Shown here: positions 10,456-21,420 of the stretch, in pieces
Numbering within the stretch: the first letter of the stretch is position 1
How the letters are laid out: the number at the start of each line of letters is the position of its first letter
Assembly (NCBI GenBank): GCA_026075535.2
Contig: AP026549.1
Span: forward strand, 9,548,001 to 9,612,000
Direction of reading: 5' to 3'
Length of the DNA stretch: 64,000 nt
From: Tricholoma matsutake
Taxonomy: Eukaryota > Basidiomycota > Agaricomycetes > Agaricales > Tricholomataceae
Position numbers and translations under genes: made by a program
The notes under the pieces: model-generated
What the model saw: the letters and a program-made list of their open reading frames with translations, nothing else
What the model was told of the DNA's origin: nothing
Databases searched by the model: none

Positions 10456-13400
10456 CTATCCTGGATCCCACGCAAGTGAGTTGAACGACCCTAGTACTGG
10501 GTTGTTGTCCATAAATTCAGTGAAGCCTTCGACAGAGTCGGGGCTAGCACGAGTCTCTTTGCGATCCACCTTGTGGCAGACGCGTAGTAAGTGGTCTCGA
10601 GTTTGTATCTCGGGACCAAGACACCAACATTGGTATTCCCCGTCGAGGGATAGACGTTGACAATACTCCCCTATAGGAGCATGGCCAGTGATCATGCGAG
10701 TTGAACGGGAAGTCAACGTAGTGTTGCTCCCCATAACTTTCAGCCAAGGCCCACCTTTGTGAGTCGAGGGTAATACTGGCTTTCCACCGACTCCTTTGAG
10801 CTGGTAGAAATGTCGTCCACGGTACGCAGGATCTGCGAACCGGGTGTGCCAATCCTTACAAACGGCCTTTTCGACCTGGTTTCTAAGGTAGTCTAGAGAC
10901 GTCCGCGGGTGTCTGCCCACGGAGATCTTGGTAGATGTAGCTACATCGTGAGCCATCCTGTGAACGTTCCACTCGAATTTCGAGGGGACGTGCCAGAATG
11001 TAACGTTCCTCCCCTCGTCCCCAGATAGCCAGGGACATAGGGAGCGACAAGCGTCCAGAGCAAAGATTTGCTCAGAGCGTGGCCTAGGATCAATTAGGGA
11101 CTCAATGCCCGTAGTAGAATCCGAGAATATCACCAACTTTTTGCATCCCCTGCTGCACGCAGCCGAGACGCCCAGTTGGAGAGCAAAGAGTTCGACTTCT
11201 GGGGGGGTTCTCCTCCCAGAAGCCGAGACAACGCGATCCACCTGCTCTCCTTGTCCGAAGACAAGAGCGCAGGCGACAGCTTGGAATTTGGCATCTGTGG
11301 GCACCGAGGCGTCCACTGCAACGACCAGAGTGTCTTCCTCGACCTGGGCAGACGCCCAGGCCCTGTCGAGGTCACTCCTGTAGGAATTCCTCGCTCCATC
11401 CTCCTTAGAGGTGAGGCGATGAGAGGAGAAGCGAGTGGGGAATAAGTCCTTCACTCTGTTTCCAGGTGTGTTTTCTTCCCCAAAGGGGTCGAATTCATCG
11501 CCTGGTACGAGGGCCAGAGCTGCAGCCGAGGCGACAGATGGGCCTTGCAAGTTGAGTGTGTCGAGCACGTTCCCTCCCCAGAGCCCAAGCTCATGAGAGT
11601 GGGTGGTGCCGACGTGATTAGGTCCTAAGATCGCTCTTAGGGGGTGTGATGGAGCCAATAGAGGGGTTCTAAATACCCCTTTGTCGACTAAGCGACGCAG
11701 TAACAGCTGCATAGGCAACAGCCCAGCGATACTTTCCAGGCCACCGATCGGGGTGGTTCTGAATGCACCGAGGATCCAACGTGCAGCAATGGACTGCACT
11801 TGGGCCAACGTCTTGATGACACCTTTGACGCGAGCGCCTTTGAAGTGCCATAATCTGAGTCCGTATGTCATAATGGGTACGACGCACGAACGATAAAGTA
11901 GGCGTTTCTGCATGGGGGTTAGCCCTCTGACAGAATTGCCGAGCATTCCCATCGCCCTTGCGGTAGTGAGGGCTTTGGTGGAGTAGAATCGCGTGTGCTC
12001 CTTGAAGGAGAGTTTGCGATCGAAAAAGAAGCCGAGGTACCTCCAGGTAACCTTGGGCTTGAGAGGGGTATTGCCCGTATAGGGGGCAAATCCAAGATCG
12101 ATGGGTAGGGGAGTGAACCTCCTCGCCCTTGAGAAATGAAATATTTCAGACTTGTCGTGTTCTAGGACAAGTCCGAGGGAGGTGAATGCCTGGAAGATCC
12201 AGCCTTACGCTTTTTTAAGAAGGGGGAGATTATCCTCCAACTGTGGGGAGCGGGCGATGAGGGTACCATCGTCCACATAGGACATGAGGTCGACATCTCT
12301 GCCGACTTCGCTTCTTCTGAAGAGCTTCATGATGGGCGTTAAGTATAGCGCCGACAGGACAGGGGACAAAGCAGAGCCTTGACCCACTCCCACATCGGCT
12401 GCAAAGGAGCCAGATGAGAAAGCATTCCATTTGTAGGTCGTCTTGCGACCGACAAGATATGAACGGAAGAAATTTACTACTTGCGCAGGAAACCCCGACC
12501 GAGAGATAATTTCCAGCAGAACCTGGTGGTTCAAGGATGGGAAAAACTGAGCGATGTCGAAAGCGACAACACTCGTTTTGAGCCCTTTGGCCCACCCTGC
12601 TCTAACCAGGTGGGTAAGGTAGATACCTGCGTCCTCAGTGGAACGTTGGGCGACGCCTCCGAACTGGTTTTGTTCGAAGGCCTCGTGTGCGACTCCGTCG
12701 AACTGAAGTCGCCTGGACAACATTTTTTCGACTAGTTTTCCCAAAGTATTCAGGAGCACGATGGGTCTGAACGACTTAGGGGTAGAGTAATTAGGTTTCC
12801 CTGGTTTCGGGATAATAACCGACAGGGACTCCTTAAAGTGATCTGGCCAATGGCCAGCAGTGATGCAAGCCTCAGCAATGCGGGTGATGAGCCCTGCCAC
12901 CTCCGGGTTGCTACACCAGTGTTTTAGGTGCGACCATGTAACATGATCGGGACCTGGAGCGGAACGGGAAGAACACGCGTTTAGCGCTTCTTTCATTTCC
13001 GTGACGGAGAACGGGGTCCAGGCCCTCTCAGGCACCGGATCAAGTTCATCAAAGAAGCTCAGATCGACCGCTCGGTCTGAGGCAGCGTTATAGGACCCAT
13101 CAAGGGCAGCCCAGAGAGATTCCAGATCGTTGCAGGGTTCTCCCCGATAGGAGATAGCCTCGTACGATGGAAGGTTGCGTTGGCGAGTCCAGGACATCAA
13201 ATCCCAGGGTCGTCTATTCATCGTAGCCACTTCTTGGATACGGTCGTCGAAGAAGTCGCGCTTTGCGTGTCGCATGACTTTCCTATACAGCTTCCAGTCC
13301 CCCTCGTCACGAGAGGCTCTGTAAGCGTCTAAGGCGCCACTGCATTCGTCTGTCCACCATCCTTTGGACGACTTGCCGAGGCGAGATTCCTTGGCGTGGT

Positions 13401-14325
13401 TTTCCCATGCCTTGTTTAAAATCGCTGATATCGCCGAGACGACATCATCGATTTCTGCCGAAGTATCCCCGTGCCAGTTTAGCCACGGAGTTAAAGCGGA
13501 GGAGACGGCATCTCGGTAAGATGCTTCCTCCTCGGATCCTTTTTTGATGGACCACTTGGTGACCGGGACCATAGATCCCGGGCCAGGTAGCACTAACGTC
13601 AAAGGGGCGTGGTCAGACGTCCCCCTGGCTTCAGGTACAATCTCACAGTACAGTACAAATCTAAGATCCGTAGGTACAAACATCAGGTCGATCACCGTGG
13701 GGTGAAAGCCCTGTTGAGGGGGGAAATGCGTAGGGCCCTCCACCACTGGTAGGGCTCTAGTCAGGCCTAATGCCAAAGCCGTTTCCACTAAGTGGTCGGC
13801 GTGGATAGAGTGCTCAGGCCCCTGGGGATCCCAGGATGCGTGTCTCACGTTAAAATCGCCGCACATAAAGTGTAGGCGTGGGATCGTCATGACGCTCTCG
13901 AATAAGAGCGTGATGGCAGTGTGTTGACTGTCCGAGTAAACGTTGGCGAGTAGTATGACGTCTTCCCCTATTCCCAATGAGAAGAGAAGTATGTCACGAT
14001 CGTCGATCAGATCTCGTCTGAGACCAGGTCTTAGATTAGCGATGCTGTTCGCAAAATAGACAGCAACGCGTGGAGGGGAGTCCATTCCCGATGGTCGCAC
14101 CAGGGTACCCCAATTAGGGCTCATTGGTGCGCCTATAACTTCCTCCCCTTCCCTGTTGTGGGCAGAGGGGGCGTGTCTTATTAATCGCCAAGGAGGCTCT
14201 TGAATGAAAAGCAAGTCGTAATCATCTACGAAATCTGCCAGTAATGAGTCCATGTATCCCCAATTGCGGTTAACATTCTGACTAAATACGCGTAACTGCG
14301 GTATAGATCTAAGTCTGTCCCTCAT
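10456..14325 (-). pseudogene. ORF2 of element E with one nonsense codon
   Basis: The span is 3870 nt, the same as intact ORF2, with no net indel. The frame is open for 706 codons (endonuclease and RT including YVDD). It then meets TAA at 12207-12205, where intact copies have Tyr707 in the KKAYGW segment. After that stop the frame continues through the thumb, RNase H and C-terminal Cys/His region to the normal end. A single Tyr-to-stop change is therefore the only clear lesion. A shorter protein with endonuclease and RT palm but no RNase H could be made. Activity is doubtful. Confidence 0.93.
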
Positions 14326-14618
14326 TTACGTTCGGCCACCGCGTCCTGCGGGATGGTAAGCAGGAGAAGAGCGAGAGTTGCGTCTCGCACTTACCTCGTC
14401 ATAGCGAGCTTTGATCCAGTCGCGGTCAAAGCGATGTCGCCAGAAATTGCATCGACGGTCGTCGGATGCGTGGTTTTTCCGGCAGTTTATGCACCTAGCC
14501 GGGTGGGGACATGCTGCCCCCTCTGGGGTAGCAGGGATGGGAGGGTTCGCCTTGGCGTTTCCCTTACAGCACCCCGCTAGGGCACGGTGGTGCTCCTTGC
14601 GGTGTGGGCCTGCACATA
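14326..14618 (-). pseudogene. ORF1 3' remnant of element E (zinc knuckles)
   Basis: Only the last ~97 codons of ORF1 remain: the CAGPHRKEHH knuckle, the CINCRKNH knuckle and the basic tail. They end in TAA directly before the ORF2 ATG. The splice-donor-like motif at the tail reads GTAAGT here and GTGAGT in most copies. There is no start codon of its own. Confidence 0.88.
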
Positions 14619-14668
14619 CGAGCCCCGCGTTATAAATTCTGATCCAAAAAAAAAAAAAAAAAAAAAAA

Positions 14669-14935
14669 GGTGGGCCTTGGCTGAAAGTTATGGGGAGCAA
14701 CACTACGTTGACTTCCCATTCAACTCGTATGATCACTGGCCATGCTCCCATAGGGGAGTATCGTCAACGTCTATCCCTTGACGGGGAATACCAATGTTGG
14801 TGCCTGGGCCCCGAGATACAGACTCGAGACCATCTGCTACGCGTCTGCCCCAAGGTGGATCGCAAAGAAACTCGTGCCAGCCCCGACTCGGTCGAAGGCT
14901 TCCACGAATTCATGGACAATAATCCTGCGCTAGGA
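14669..14935 (+). pseudogene. ORF2 fragment of element C (C-terminal Cys/His region)
   Basis: Continues element C after D. It encodes the GGPWLK...NTTLTSRSTRMITGHAPIGEYRQRL segment, the Cys/His cluster (CWCLGP...DHLLRVC) and the approach to the C-terminus. The right end, ATCCTGCGCTAGGA at 14922-14935, is the target site of F and recurs at 45809-45822. ORF2 of C finishes at 45855. Confidence 0.9.
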
Positions 14936-15554
14936 TTTTTTTTTTTTTTTTTTTTTGGGTCAGAATTTATAACGCGGAGCGAGGTACAAACTTGGGTACT
15001 ACTTTATCTACGCGTTCCCCTCGCCCATCTCCCACTCAGGTCCCCGTTTTAGCCACCTTTAGGCGGGCAGTTCCACAGACGTTGGCCTCTCAGCCAGGAA
15101 AGGCAATAATCTGGAGGGGGCGCCCCCCCTCCCGAAGTTAGCCATTAGATCGCCCCCTGGAGCAAACGGTCCCCCAGCCACATGTCCGACCGAGGCCAGA
15201 CCAGGCGCAGCAGTGTTAATTCACCGTAAATCCCCCCTTGCGGGAGGAATAACCGTCTGCGTTTTTCCAGCCAACGAGGATTGACCACCCCAGACGAATG
15301 AGGTGGACCATCACCGTGTTGTGCACGAGTGACAGTAACAAGGCGGGTGGTTGTTCACCTGGTTATTCACCGTGACCGCCGTAAGTAGGGGGCCGAGGCC
15401 CCCCTCGAGCAAATGCGCCTATGTGCACGCACTCGATGACATCATCCCCCCCGCAGTGGGGGGAAGGTATAGGGAAGCGACATCATGTCACCATCCCGAT
15501 AGTGGCCACCAGTTACTTGGTGGCCGTGAATGTAGAGGGGGATAGCCCCCTGTA

Positions 15555-16364
15555 CTAGTTGCGGCGCTGCTGTCCACGAGGACCTCGAGGACGACGGCGC
15601 CGTGCTGGGGACGAGGGTTCCCCAGATTGAGGCTCTGATTGAGCGGTGTGCACCGCCGCGTAGGAAGCCCGAAAGGCTGCCGGAGACGTGAGGTCGAGAG
15701 GTGTCGGAACGGCTGCTAGTTCCGCCGACATTGTCTCAGACAGTCGCCAGGTGGTCGTGAACAACTCCCAGGCCATTTGGCGCCATGCGTTCCTCTCTGC
15801 AGGGGGAACGGCGGATGTACGGACGGTACCAATGAACATGGTCATCGCGTCGAGTTGGTGTAGCATGGCATGAGAGGTGGCTTCGATTTCCAGCCTCTCA
15901 TTCACAGATAACGGCGCTTCGTCCTCCACCAGCTCAGGGATGGGGGGCAAAGGCGGTAAAGGGGCAGGGGATGCCTCCGGATAGAAGAGCTCAGCAATGC
16001 TGAGCTCCTGAGTGTACATGTCCTCGCGTTCGAGACTGCGAGTCCATCGTTTATGTGCGACATGGACGTCCTGCGCCCACAGCACACGGTCGATCGTTTG
16101 CCTCGAGGCCAGCTTGGGGCTGCTCTCGGCGTAATTGAGGGCCTCTTGCATAGCAAGAGAGTCCTCGTCATCCTCAGGGTCGGAGAGGTCCTCTCCAGCC
16201 CATAGATCTCTAACTGCCCGTAGGGCAGTAGCTACACCCGGATCGTCGTGATCGTACCGGGTGTCGTAGTCTTGGACGCCATCGTCATAGATGTCGCCCG
16301 TAATCAGGGAGGGGTCGTGTAGACCCCAACGTGGTGTATGGTCTCTAGTTCGCCGTTTAGGCAT
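15555..16364 (-). CDS. Satellite-element ORF of F, 269 aa
   Basis: Same protein as at 8494-9303, with a few substitutions (for example MPKRRTRDHTPRWGLHD at the start). It is undisrupted from ATG to stop, with the acidic N-terminal third, the Pro-rich hinge, the WRQMAWELFTTTWR block and the Arg-rich tail all present. The gene lies wholly in the 3' portion of F, left of the G insertion, so it is physically intact although the element's leader is broken. Function unknown. Confidence 0.72.
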   Translation of the reverse strand: MPKRRTRDHTPRWGLHDPSLITGDIYDDGVQDYDTRYDHDDPGVATALRAVRDLWAGEDLSDPEDDEDSLAMQEALNYAESSPKLASRQTIDRVLWAQDVHVAHKRWTRSLEREDMYTQELSIAELFYPEASPAPLPPLPPIPELVEDEAPLSVNERLEIEATSHAMLHQLDAMTMFIGTVRTSAVPPAERNAWRQMAWELFTTTWRLSETMSAELAAVPTPLDLTSPAAFRASYAAVHTAQSEPQSGEPSSPARRRRPRGPRGQQRRN

Positions 16365-17138
16365 TGAGAGGGGAAGTTAGTGCTTGTAGATGATGGTAAG
16401 AATCAGAATACGCAGCGTGCCATCGATAACAGGTGATCCCATATCTCTATTCCGGGTCCGCCCGATACTGCCTCTGAACGCTCCGAGGGGGGAACAGGCC
16501 GCACATCCTGTAGCCCGGTGGGAGAAGATTGAACCCGGGTCATAACACCCCAGAGGAGTGAGCACCGGAGGTAGAGGGATAGTGGTGAGGAGCGGCCACC
16601 GAGGTGTAAGCCTAGCTGCTAGGGGGCACCATCGCCCGGCCCCTTTTAACGATGGTGTATTCCAGAGGGTAGTCAGTGTAGCATGTCTCTAGTAATAGAA
16701 ACTCACAGAGCATGGAGGCTAGAAGCCTCCCAGACAACTAGCAATCCAGTGATAACGTCCCTTCTCCCTAAGCCAGACCTCCCCCAACTAAACGAGTGTG
16801 TCGACTTGGGCGAGCGTTGAAGCAGGCATCCCACACCCACTCTAAGCCCCCAGAGGGACCCAGACTACTCTTTCATAAACAACACTCACCTAGTCAGGAT
16901 CCTCGAAGCCAAGGGGAACGAGACAGATAGCAGTCACTGTTGGAAACAATGACCGGGGCATCCATGGAGATCGGATGGACGGATCTTTTAGCAAATCAGG
17001 GTAGGCCTGGACATCGCTTCTTGTCTTCATACCGCGACGTGCACAGCCACAAAAATCTTGTCGACACCGTTTTTCAAATTTGCAGCTCCATCCGTCTACG
17101 ATCTTAGCGATCCGGTACAACCAGCGTCTTACCAACGC

Positions 17139-19061
17139 ATGTCAGAATCATTCTCGAGAAGAGGGGGGAGATCGGGCGAAGCGATGGATGAGGGGGGACT
17201 CTCTAGATCGGGTACGCCCAGAACTCCTGGTGACGATCCAATTGACTCTCTGCGGCTCGAAGAGAGCCGCAGATCCACACAGAATGCACCCTCAGTGGGT
17301 CCTCACAGGACCCAAAGAGGCTCTCCAACCCCCTCCCCCTATGGGGCGGGCATAGTCACTCCGCGAGCACAGCGTTTCAGCGTGCCAGCGTTATCTTCCA
17401 GGGATGCGACCGCGTCTCCTGCACCTCCGGCTACCCCTTCTACACCCGCTTCGTGGGCTGATGAAGTGGCCGACAACCTCTCTACCCATGTCATTCAAGA
17501 CACGGAGATGGCTAGCGATGACTGGAGTGGGCCCCAGACCTTCGCCAAAGACCTGGGAGAGTACGCTGACGGATTCCGAGTAGTCCTTAACAGGACGGGA
17601 TCTAGACGACCGACTGCTGAAGAGCGGCAGCTAATAGCAGAACAACTAGGCTCGGTGCTGGCAGCAGCTGCCGAGGTTGGCCTCGATCGCAACTCCGGAA
17701 ACGCTAAACTTCGGAGCGCGATAGACAGGATAGCTGGGGGCAGTAAACGACCCAGGTCGGGCACTGTCACCAACGATCCTAACGACGTCCATATGACGGA
17801 GTACCTGGAGGGATGGGATGGGCAACGCCCCCCCCCTCACAAATCTGCGAGGACTCGAGGCCCAAAAGGGGCTCGACCTCTTCCTAAACCCCCAGCAGGG
17901 GGCGTCTCTTCATCATGGGGTCGAGGACCGCCTCCCCCCGTGAACTGGTCCACCAGGCCTTCGGGCAGGGGGACCTTTGCTCAGGTTGCTCGCTTCCCTG
18001 GGGGGCGAGTACCTAACACTTCCATGGACGGCCTTGTGCGATTAGCCAAGGCCTTCCCTGAACTTCCAACTGACAAGCTCGCTGACATACAGCAGCATGT
18101 CGGCCCCTCCAGACCGAAGGCTGCTAAGCCCTCGCCTACTGTCCATGGACCGTTGAGACGACAGGTCCTGGTGCACGTTCGTCCCCCCCTTGGGGCGGAA
18201 ACGAACCCTGCTGACTTCTTGGATCACGTCCGAGTCACTCTCGGATTGCACCACTCTAAGCTAGTGGCCCAGTCTGCATCAATGCATGCTGGTAACTTAT
18301 CAGTAGCTACAGACGTCGTGGCCTCCGAGGAGGACCTTCGTTGTTTCAAGGAGGCTGCTCACAAGGTGTTCCCCTTTGCGTTGCAAGTAGACGCAGCGCT
18401 ACCCACCTCCACGTCGTACCTCAAGCTGGTAGACGTGCCGTTTATCGCCAACGACAAGGCTCTAACACCTGATGTCGTCATAGCACACTTGGGAAAGTCT
18501 GGAATCTCGGACCTCACAGTGCTTCAAGTCCCTCCCCGGGTGGTACGCGATTCGAAGATGTCGGATACGTGCACTGTATATCTCAACATCGCTGACTCAG
18601 TCAGCGGTGCACGAGCTAAAGCTCTCATCGGACGGGGCGTTCAATTTGGACGCTACGTCGCTTATATTAGGGCAGCCAGGGCGAATCCTGGGATGCCCCT
18701 TTGCCAACGATGCTGGAAGTGGGGGCACCCCACCCCGGCATGCAGAGCTCCACAGACCAAGTGTCCGATCTGTGCAGGTCCACACTGCAAGGAGCACCAT
18801 CGTGCCCTTGCAGGGTGTTGCAAGGGAAATGCCAAGGCGAATCCCCCCATTCCTGCTACCCCAGAGGGGGCAGCCTGTCCTCATCCGGCTAGGTGCTTAA
18901 ACTGCCGAAAAAACCACGCATCCGACGATCGTCGATGCAATTTCTGGCGACATCGCTTTGACCGTGATTGGATCAAAGCGCGCTATGACGAGGTGAGTGC
19001 GAAACGCAATTCTCGCTCCCCTCCCACTTACCATCCCGCAGGACGCGGTGGCCGAACGTAA
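17139..19061 (+). CDS. ORF1 of element G, gag-like RNA-binding protein, 640 aa
   Basis: Predicted LINE RNP protein that coats element RNA. Residues 1 to about 250 are Ser/Pro/Arg-rich and probably disordered, with a conserved LGEY...LNRTG segment. A compact domain follows at about 330-520 (RQVLVHVRPPL ... GRYVAYIRAARANPG), probably RRM-like by family. Three zinc knuckles sit at about 522-535, 542-553 and 586-600. The start chosen is the MSES codon at 17139, matching I and K. An in-frame ATG at 17058 adds 27 codons only in this copy, because an in-frame stop lies there in I. The N-terminal third is the 'beta' type shared with K, not the 'alpha' type of A and I. TAA at 19059 is followed at once by the ORF2 ATG. 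Confidence 0.92.
   Translation: MSESFSRRGGRSGEAMDEGGLSRSGTPRTPGDDPIDSLRLEESRRSTQNAPSVGPHRTQRGSPTPSPYGAGIVTPRAQRFSVPALSSRDATASPAPPATPSTPASWADEVADNLSTHVIQDTEMASDDWSGPQTFAKDLGEYADGFRVVLNRTGSRRPTAEERQLIAEQLGSVLAAAAEVGLDRNSGNAKLRSAIDRIAGGSKRPRSGTVTNDPNDVHMTEYLEGWDGQRPPPHKSARTRGPKGARPLPKPPAGGVSSSWGRGPPPPVNWSTRPSGRGTFAQVARFPGGRVPNTSMDGLVRLAKAFPELPTDKLADIQQHVGPSRPKAAKPSPTVHGPLRRQVLVHVRPPLGAETNPADFLDHVRVTLGLHHSKLVAQSASMHAGNLSVATDVVASEEDLRCFKEAAHKVFPFALQVDAALPTSTSYLKLVDVPFIANDKALTPDVVIAHLGKSGISDLTVLQVPPRVVRDSKMSDTCTVYLNIADSVSGARAKALIGRGVQFGRYVAYIRAARANPGMPLCQRCWKWGHPTPACRAPQTKCPICAGPHCKEHHRALAGCCKGNAKANPPIPATPEGAACPHPARCLNCRKNHASDDRRCNFWRHRFDRDWIKARYDEVSAKRNSRSPPTYHPAGRGGRT
17251..17273 (+). promoter_or_regulatory. 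Covarying hairpin inside ORF1 (copy G)
   Basis: A 9-bp perfect stem CTGCGGCTC / GAGCCGCAG with loop GAAGA. Equivalents occur in I (23604-23626), K (30003-30025) and A (7271-7293, minus). Stem changes between copies are paired, and the loop in K is TCTTC, the reverse complement of this one. A conserved RNA structure is likely. Its role is unknown. Confidence 0.6.
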
Positions 19062-19195
19062 ATGAGGGACAGACTTAGATCTACCCCACAGTTACGCGTA
19101 TTTAGTCAAAATGTAAATCGTAATTGGGGATACATGGACTCTTTACTGGCAGACTTCGTAGATGATTACGATTTGCTTTTCATCCAAGAGCCGCC
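19062..19195 (+). pseudogene. ORF2 5' piece of element G (endonuclease start)
   Basis: First ~45 codons of ORF2, including the QNVNRN motif (catalytic Asn) and the IQEPP motif (catalytic Glu). They run into the poly(T) of H at 19196. The target site TCCAAGAGCCGCC (19183-19195) recurs at 21886-21898, where the frame resumes. A read-through translation would end within H. Confidence 0.93.
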
Positions 19196-19830
19196 TTTTT
19201 TTTTTTTTTTTGGATCAGAATTTATAACGCGGGGCTCGAACGCAGTCCGCGGAGCAAGGTACAAACTTGGGTACTACTTTATCTACGCGTTCCCCTCGCC
19301 CATATCCCACTCAGGTCCCCGTTTTAGCCACCTTTAGGCGGGCAGTTCCACTGACGTTGGCCTCTCAGCCAGGAAAGGCAATAATCTGGAGGGGGCGCCC
19401 CCCCCTCCCGAAGTTAGCCATTAGATCGCCCCCTGGAGCAAACGGTCCCCCAGCCACATGTCCGACCGAGGCCAGACCAGGCGCAGCAGTGTTAATTCAC
19501 CGTAAATCCCCCCTTGCGGGAGGAATAACCATTTGCGTTTTTCCAGCCAACGAGGATTGGCCACCCCAGACGAATGAGGTGGACCATCACCGTGTTGTGC
19601 ACGAGTGACAGTAACAAGGCGGGTGGTTGCTCACCTGGTTATTCACCGTGACCGCCGTAAGTAGGGGGCCGAGACCCCCCTCGAGCAAATGCACCCATGT
19701 GCACGCACTCGATGACATCGTCCCCCCCACAGTGGGGGGAAGGTATAGGGAAGCGACACCATGTCACCATCCCGATAGTGGCCACCAGTTACTTGGTGGC
19801 CGTGAACGTAGAGGGGGATAGCCCCCTGTA

Positions 19831-20640
19831 CTAGTTGCGGCGCTGCTGTCCACGAGGACCTCAAGGACGACGGCGCCGTGCTGGGGACGAGGGTTCCCCA
19901 GATTGAGGCTCTGATTGAGCGGTGTGCACCGCCGCATAGGAAGCCCGGAAGGCTGCCGGAGACGTGAGATCGAGAGGTGTCGGAACGGCTGCTAGTTCCG
20001 CCGACATCGTCTCAGACAGTCACCAGGTGGTCGTGAATAACTCCCAGGCCATTTGGCGCCAAGCGTTCCTCTCTGCAGGGGGAACGGCGGACGTACGGAC
20101 GGTACCAACGAACATGGTCATCGCGTCGAGTTGGTGTAGCATGGCATGAGAGGTGGCTTCGATTTCCAGCCTCTCATTCACAGATAACGGCGCTTCGTCC
20201 TCCACCAGCTCAGGGATGGGGGGCAAAGGCGGTAACGGGGCAGGGGATGCCTCCGGATAGAAGAGCTCAGCAATGCCGAGCTCCTGAGCGTACATGTCCT
20301 CGCGTTCGAGACTGCGAGTCCATCGTTTATGTGCGACATGGACGTCCTGCGCCCACAGCACACGGTCGATCGTTTGCCTCGAGGCTAGCTTGGGGCTGCT
20401 CTCAGCATAATCGAGGGCCTCCTGCATAGCAAGAGAATCCTCGTCATCCTCAGGGTCGGAGAGGTCTTCTCCAGCCCATAGATCTCTAACTGCCCGTAGG
20501 GCAGTAGCTACATCCGGATCGTCATGATCGTACCGGGTGTCGTAGTCTTGGACGTCATCATCATAGATGTCGCCCGTAATCAGGGAGGGGTCGTGTAGAC
20601 CCCAGCGTGGTGTTTGCGCTCTAGTTCGCCGTTTAGGCAT
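19831..20640 (-). pseudogene. Satellite-element ORF of H, nonsense-mutated
   Basis: The same 269-codon frame as in D, F and P, but TGA at 20022-20020 replaces an Arg codon (CGA) in the FTTTWRLSE segment. This truncates the protein to 206 residues and removes the PLDLTSP and Arg-rich tail. CGA to TGA is a C-to-T change at CpG. The rest of the frame stays open to the usual stop at 19831-19833. Confidence 0.85.
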
Positions 20641-20958
20641 TGAGAGGGGAAGTTAGTGCTAGTAGGTGATAGTAGAAATCAAGATACGTAGCGTGCCATC
20701 GATAACAGCTGGTCCCTTATCTCTATTCCGGGTCCACCCGATACTGCCTCCGAACGCTCCGAGGGGGGGACAGGCCGCACATCCTGTAACCTAGTGGGAG
20801 AAGATTGAACCCGGGTCATACCACCCTAGAAGAGTGAGCACCGGAGGTAGAGAGTTGGTGGAGAGTGGCGGCCACCAAGGTGTCGACCTAGCCGCCAGGG
20901 GGCACCATCGCCCGGCCCCTTTTAACGATGGTGTATTCCAACGGGTAGTCAGTGTAGC

Positions 20959-21418
20959 ATGTCTCTAGTAATAGAAACTCACAGAGCATGGAGGCTAGAA
21001 GCCTCCCAGACACCTAGCAATCCAGTGATAACGTCCCTTCTCCCTAGGCCAGACCTCCCCCATCTAAACGAGTGTGTCGACTTGGGCGAGCGTTGAAGCA
21101 GGCATCCCACACCCACTCTAAGCCCCCAGAGGGACCCAGACTACTCTTTCATAGACGACACTCACCTAGTCAGGATCCTCGAAGCCCAGGAGAACGAGCC
21201 AGATAGCAGCCATTGTCCAAAAACAATGACCGGGACATCCACGGAGATCGGATGGACGGATCTCTTAGCAAATCAGGGTAGGCCTGGAGACGCCGAGAGC
21301 GTTCGTGATGGTGAAATCCGATCGAAAATCGGACGAAAATTGAGGTGTCGACGTCGCATGCAACGTTGAGCAGAGGTGTTTACCACTGTTTATGGTGGTT
21401 GTAACAAGTCAAGGAGCG
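20959..21418 (-). repeat. Tandem duplication unit 1 in the H leader
   Basis: 460-bp direct repeat, nearly or fully identical to 21421-21880 (offset 462 bp). It covers the satellite 5' terminus down to the ATGTCTCTAG point. The two units are separated by the bases TG. Confidence 0.92.
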
Positions 21419-21420
21419 TG

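Larger units (their letters stand above)
9911..14618 (-). mobile_element. Element E: 5'-truncated LINE inserted in the 3' tail of D
   Basis: The poly(T) is 9911-9931, the 3'UTR 9932-10455, ORF2 10456-14325 and the ORF1 3' remnant 14326-14618. It is truncated within the second zinc-knuckle region. The perfect 15-bp TSD CGAGCCCCGCGTTAT lies at 9896-9910 and 14619-14633. The insertion split the conserved terminal hairpin/GTTATAAA region of D. The 3'UTR matches that of K in length and order and contains no gene. Confidence 0.94.
7901..14668 (+). mobile_element. Element D: satellite 2a, inserted in C, interrupted by E
   Basis: 5'-truncated satellite copy. The leader is 7901-8493 and starts about 190 nt inside the full-length leader. 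The ORF is 8494-9303 and the 3'UTR is 9304-9910. The last 3' bases are at 14634-14645, after the E insertion, and the poly(A) of 23 A is at 14646-14668. The TSD is GGTGGGCCTTGG (7889-7900 and 14669-14680; up to 15 bp with the adjacent As). The leader 7901-8493 holds no clear gene. The 3'UTR holds strong hairpins, for example at 9333-9354 (8-bp stem GGCCACCA, loop AGTAAC) and a C6/G6 stem near 9396-9412. Confidence 0.9.

Noticed and set aside
17058..17138. An upstream start for the G ORF1 giving 667 aa
   Set aside because: The 27-codon extension lies in the 5'UTR and is closed by a stop in copy I. The shared start is at 17139.
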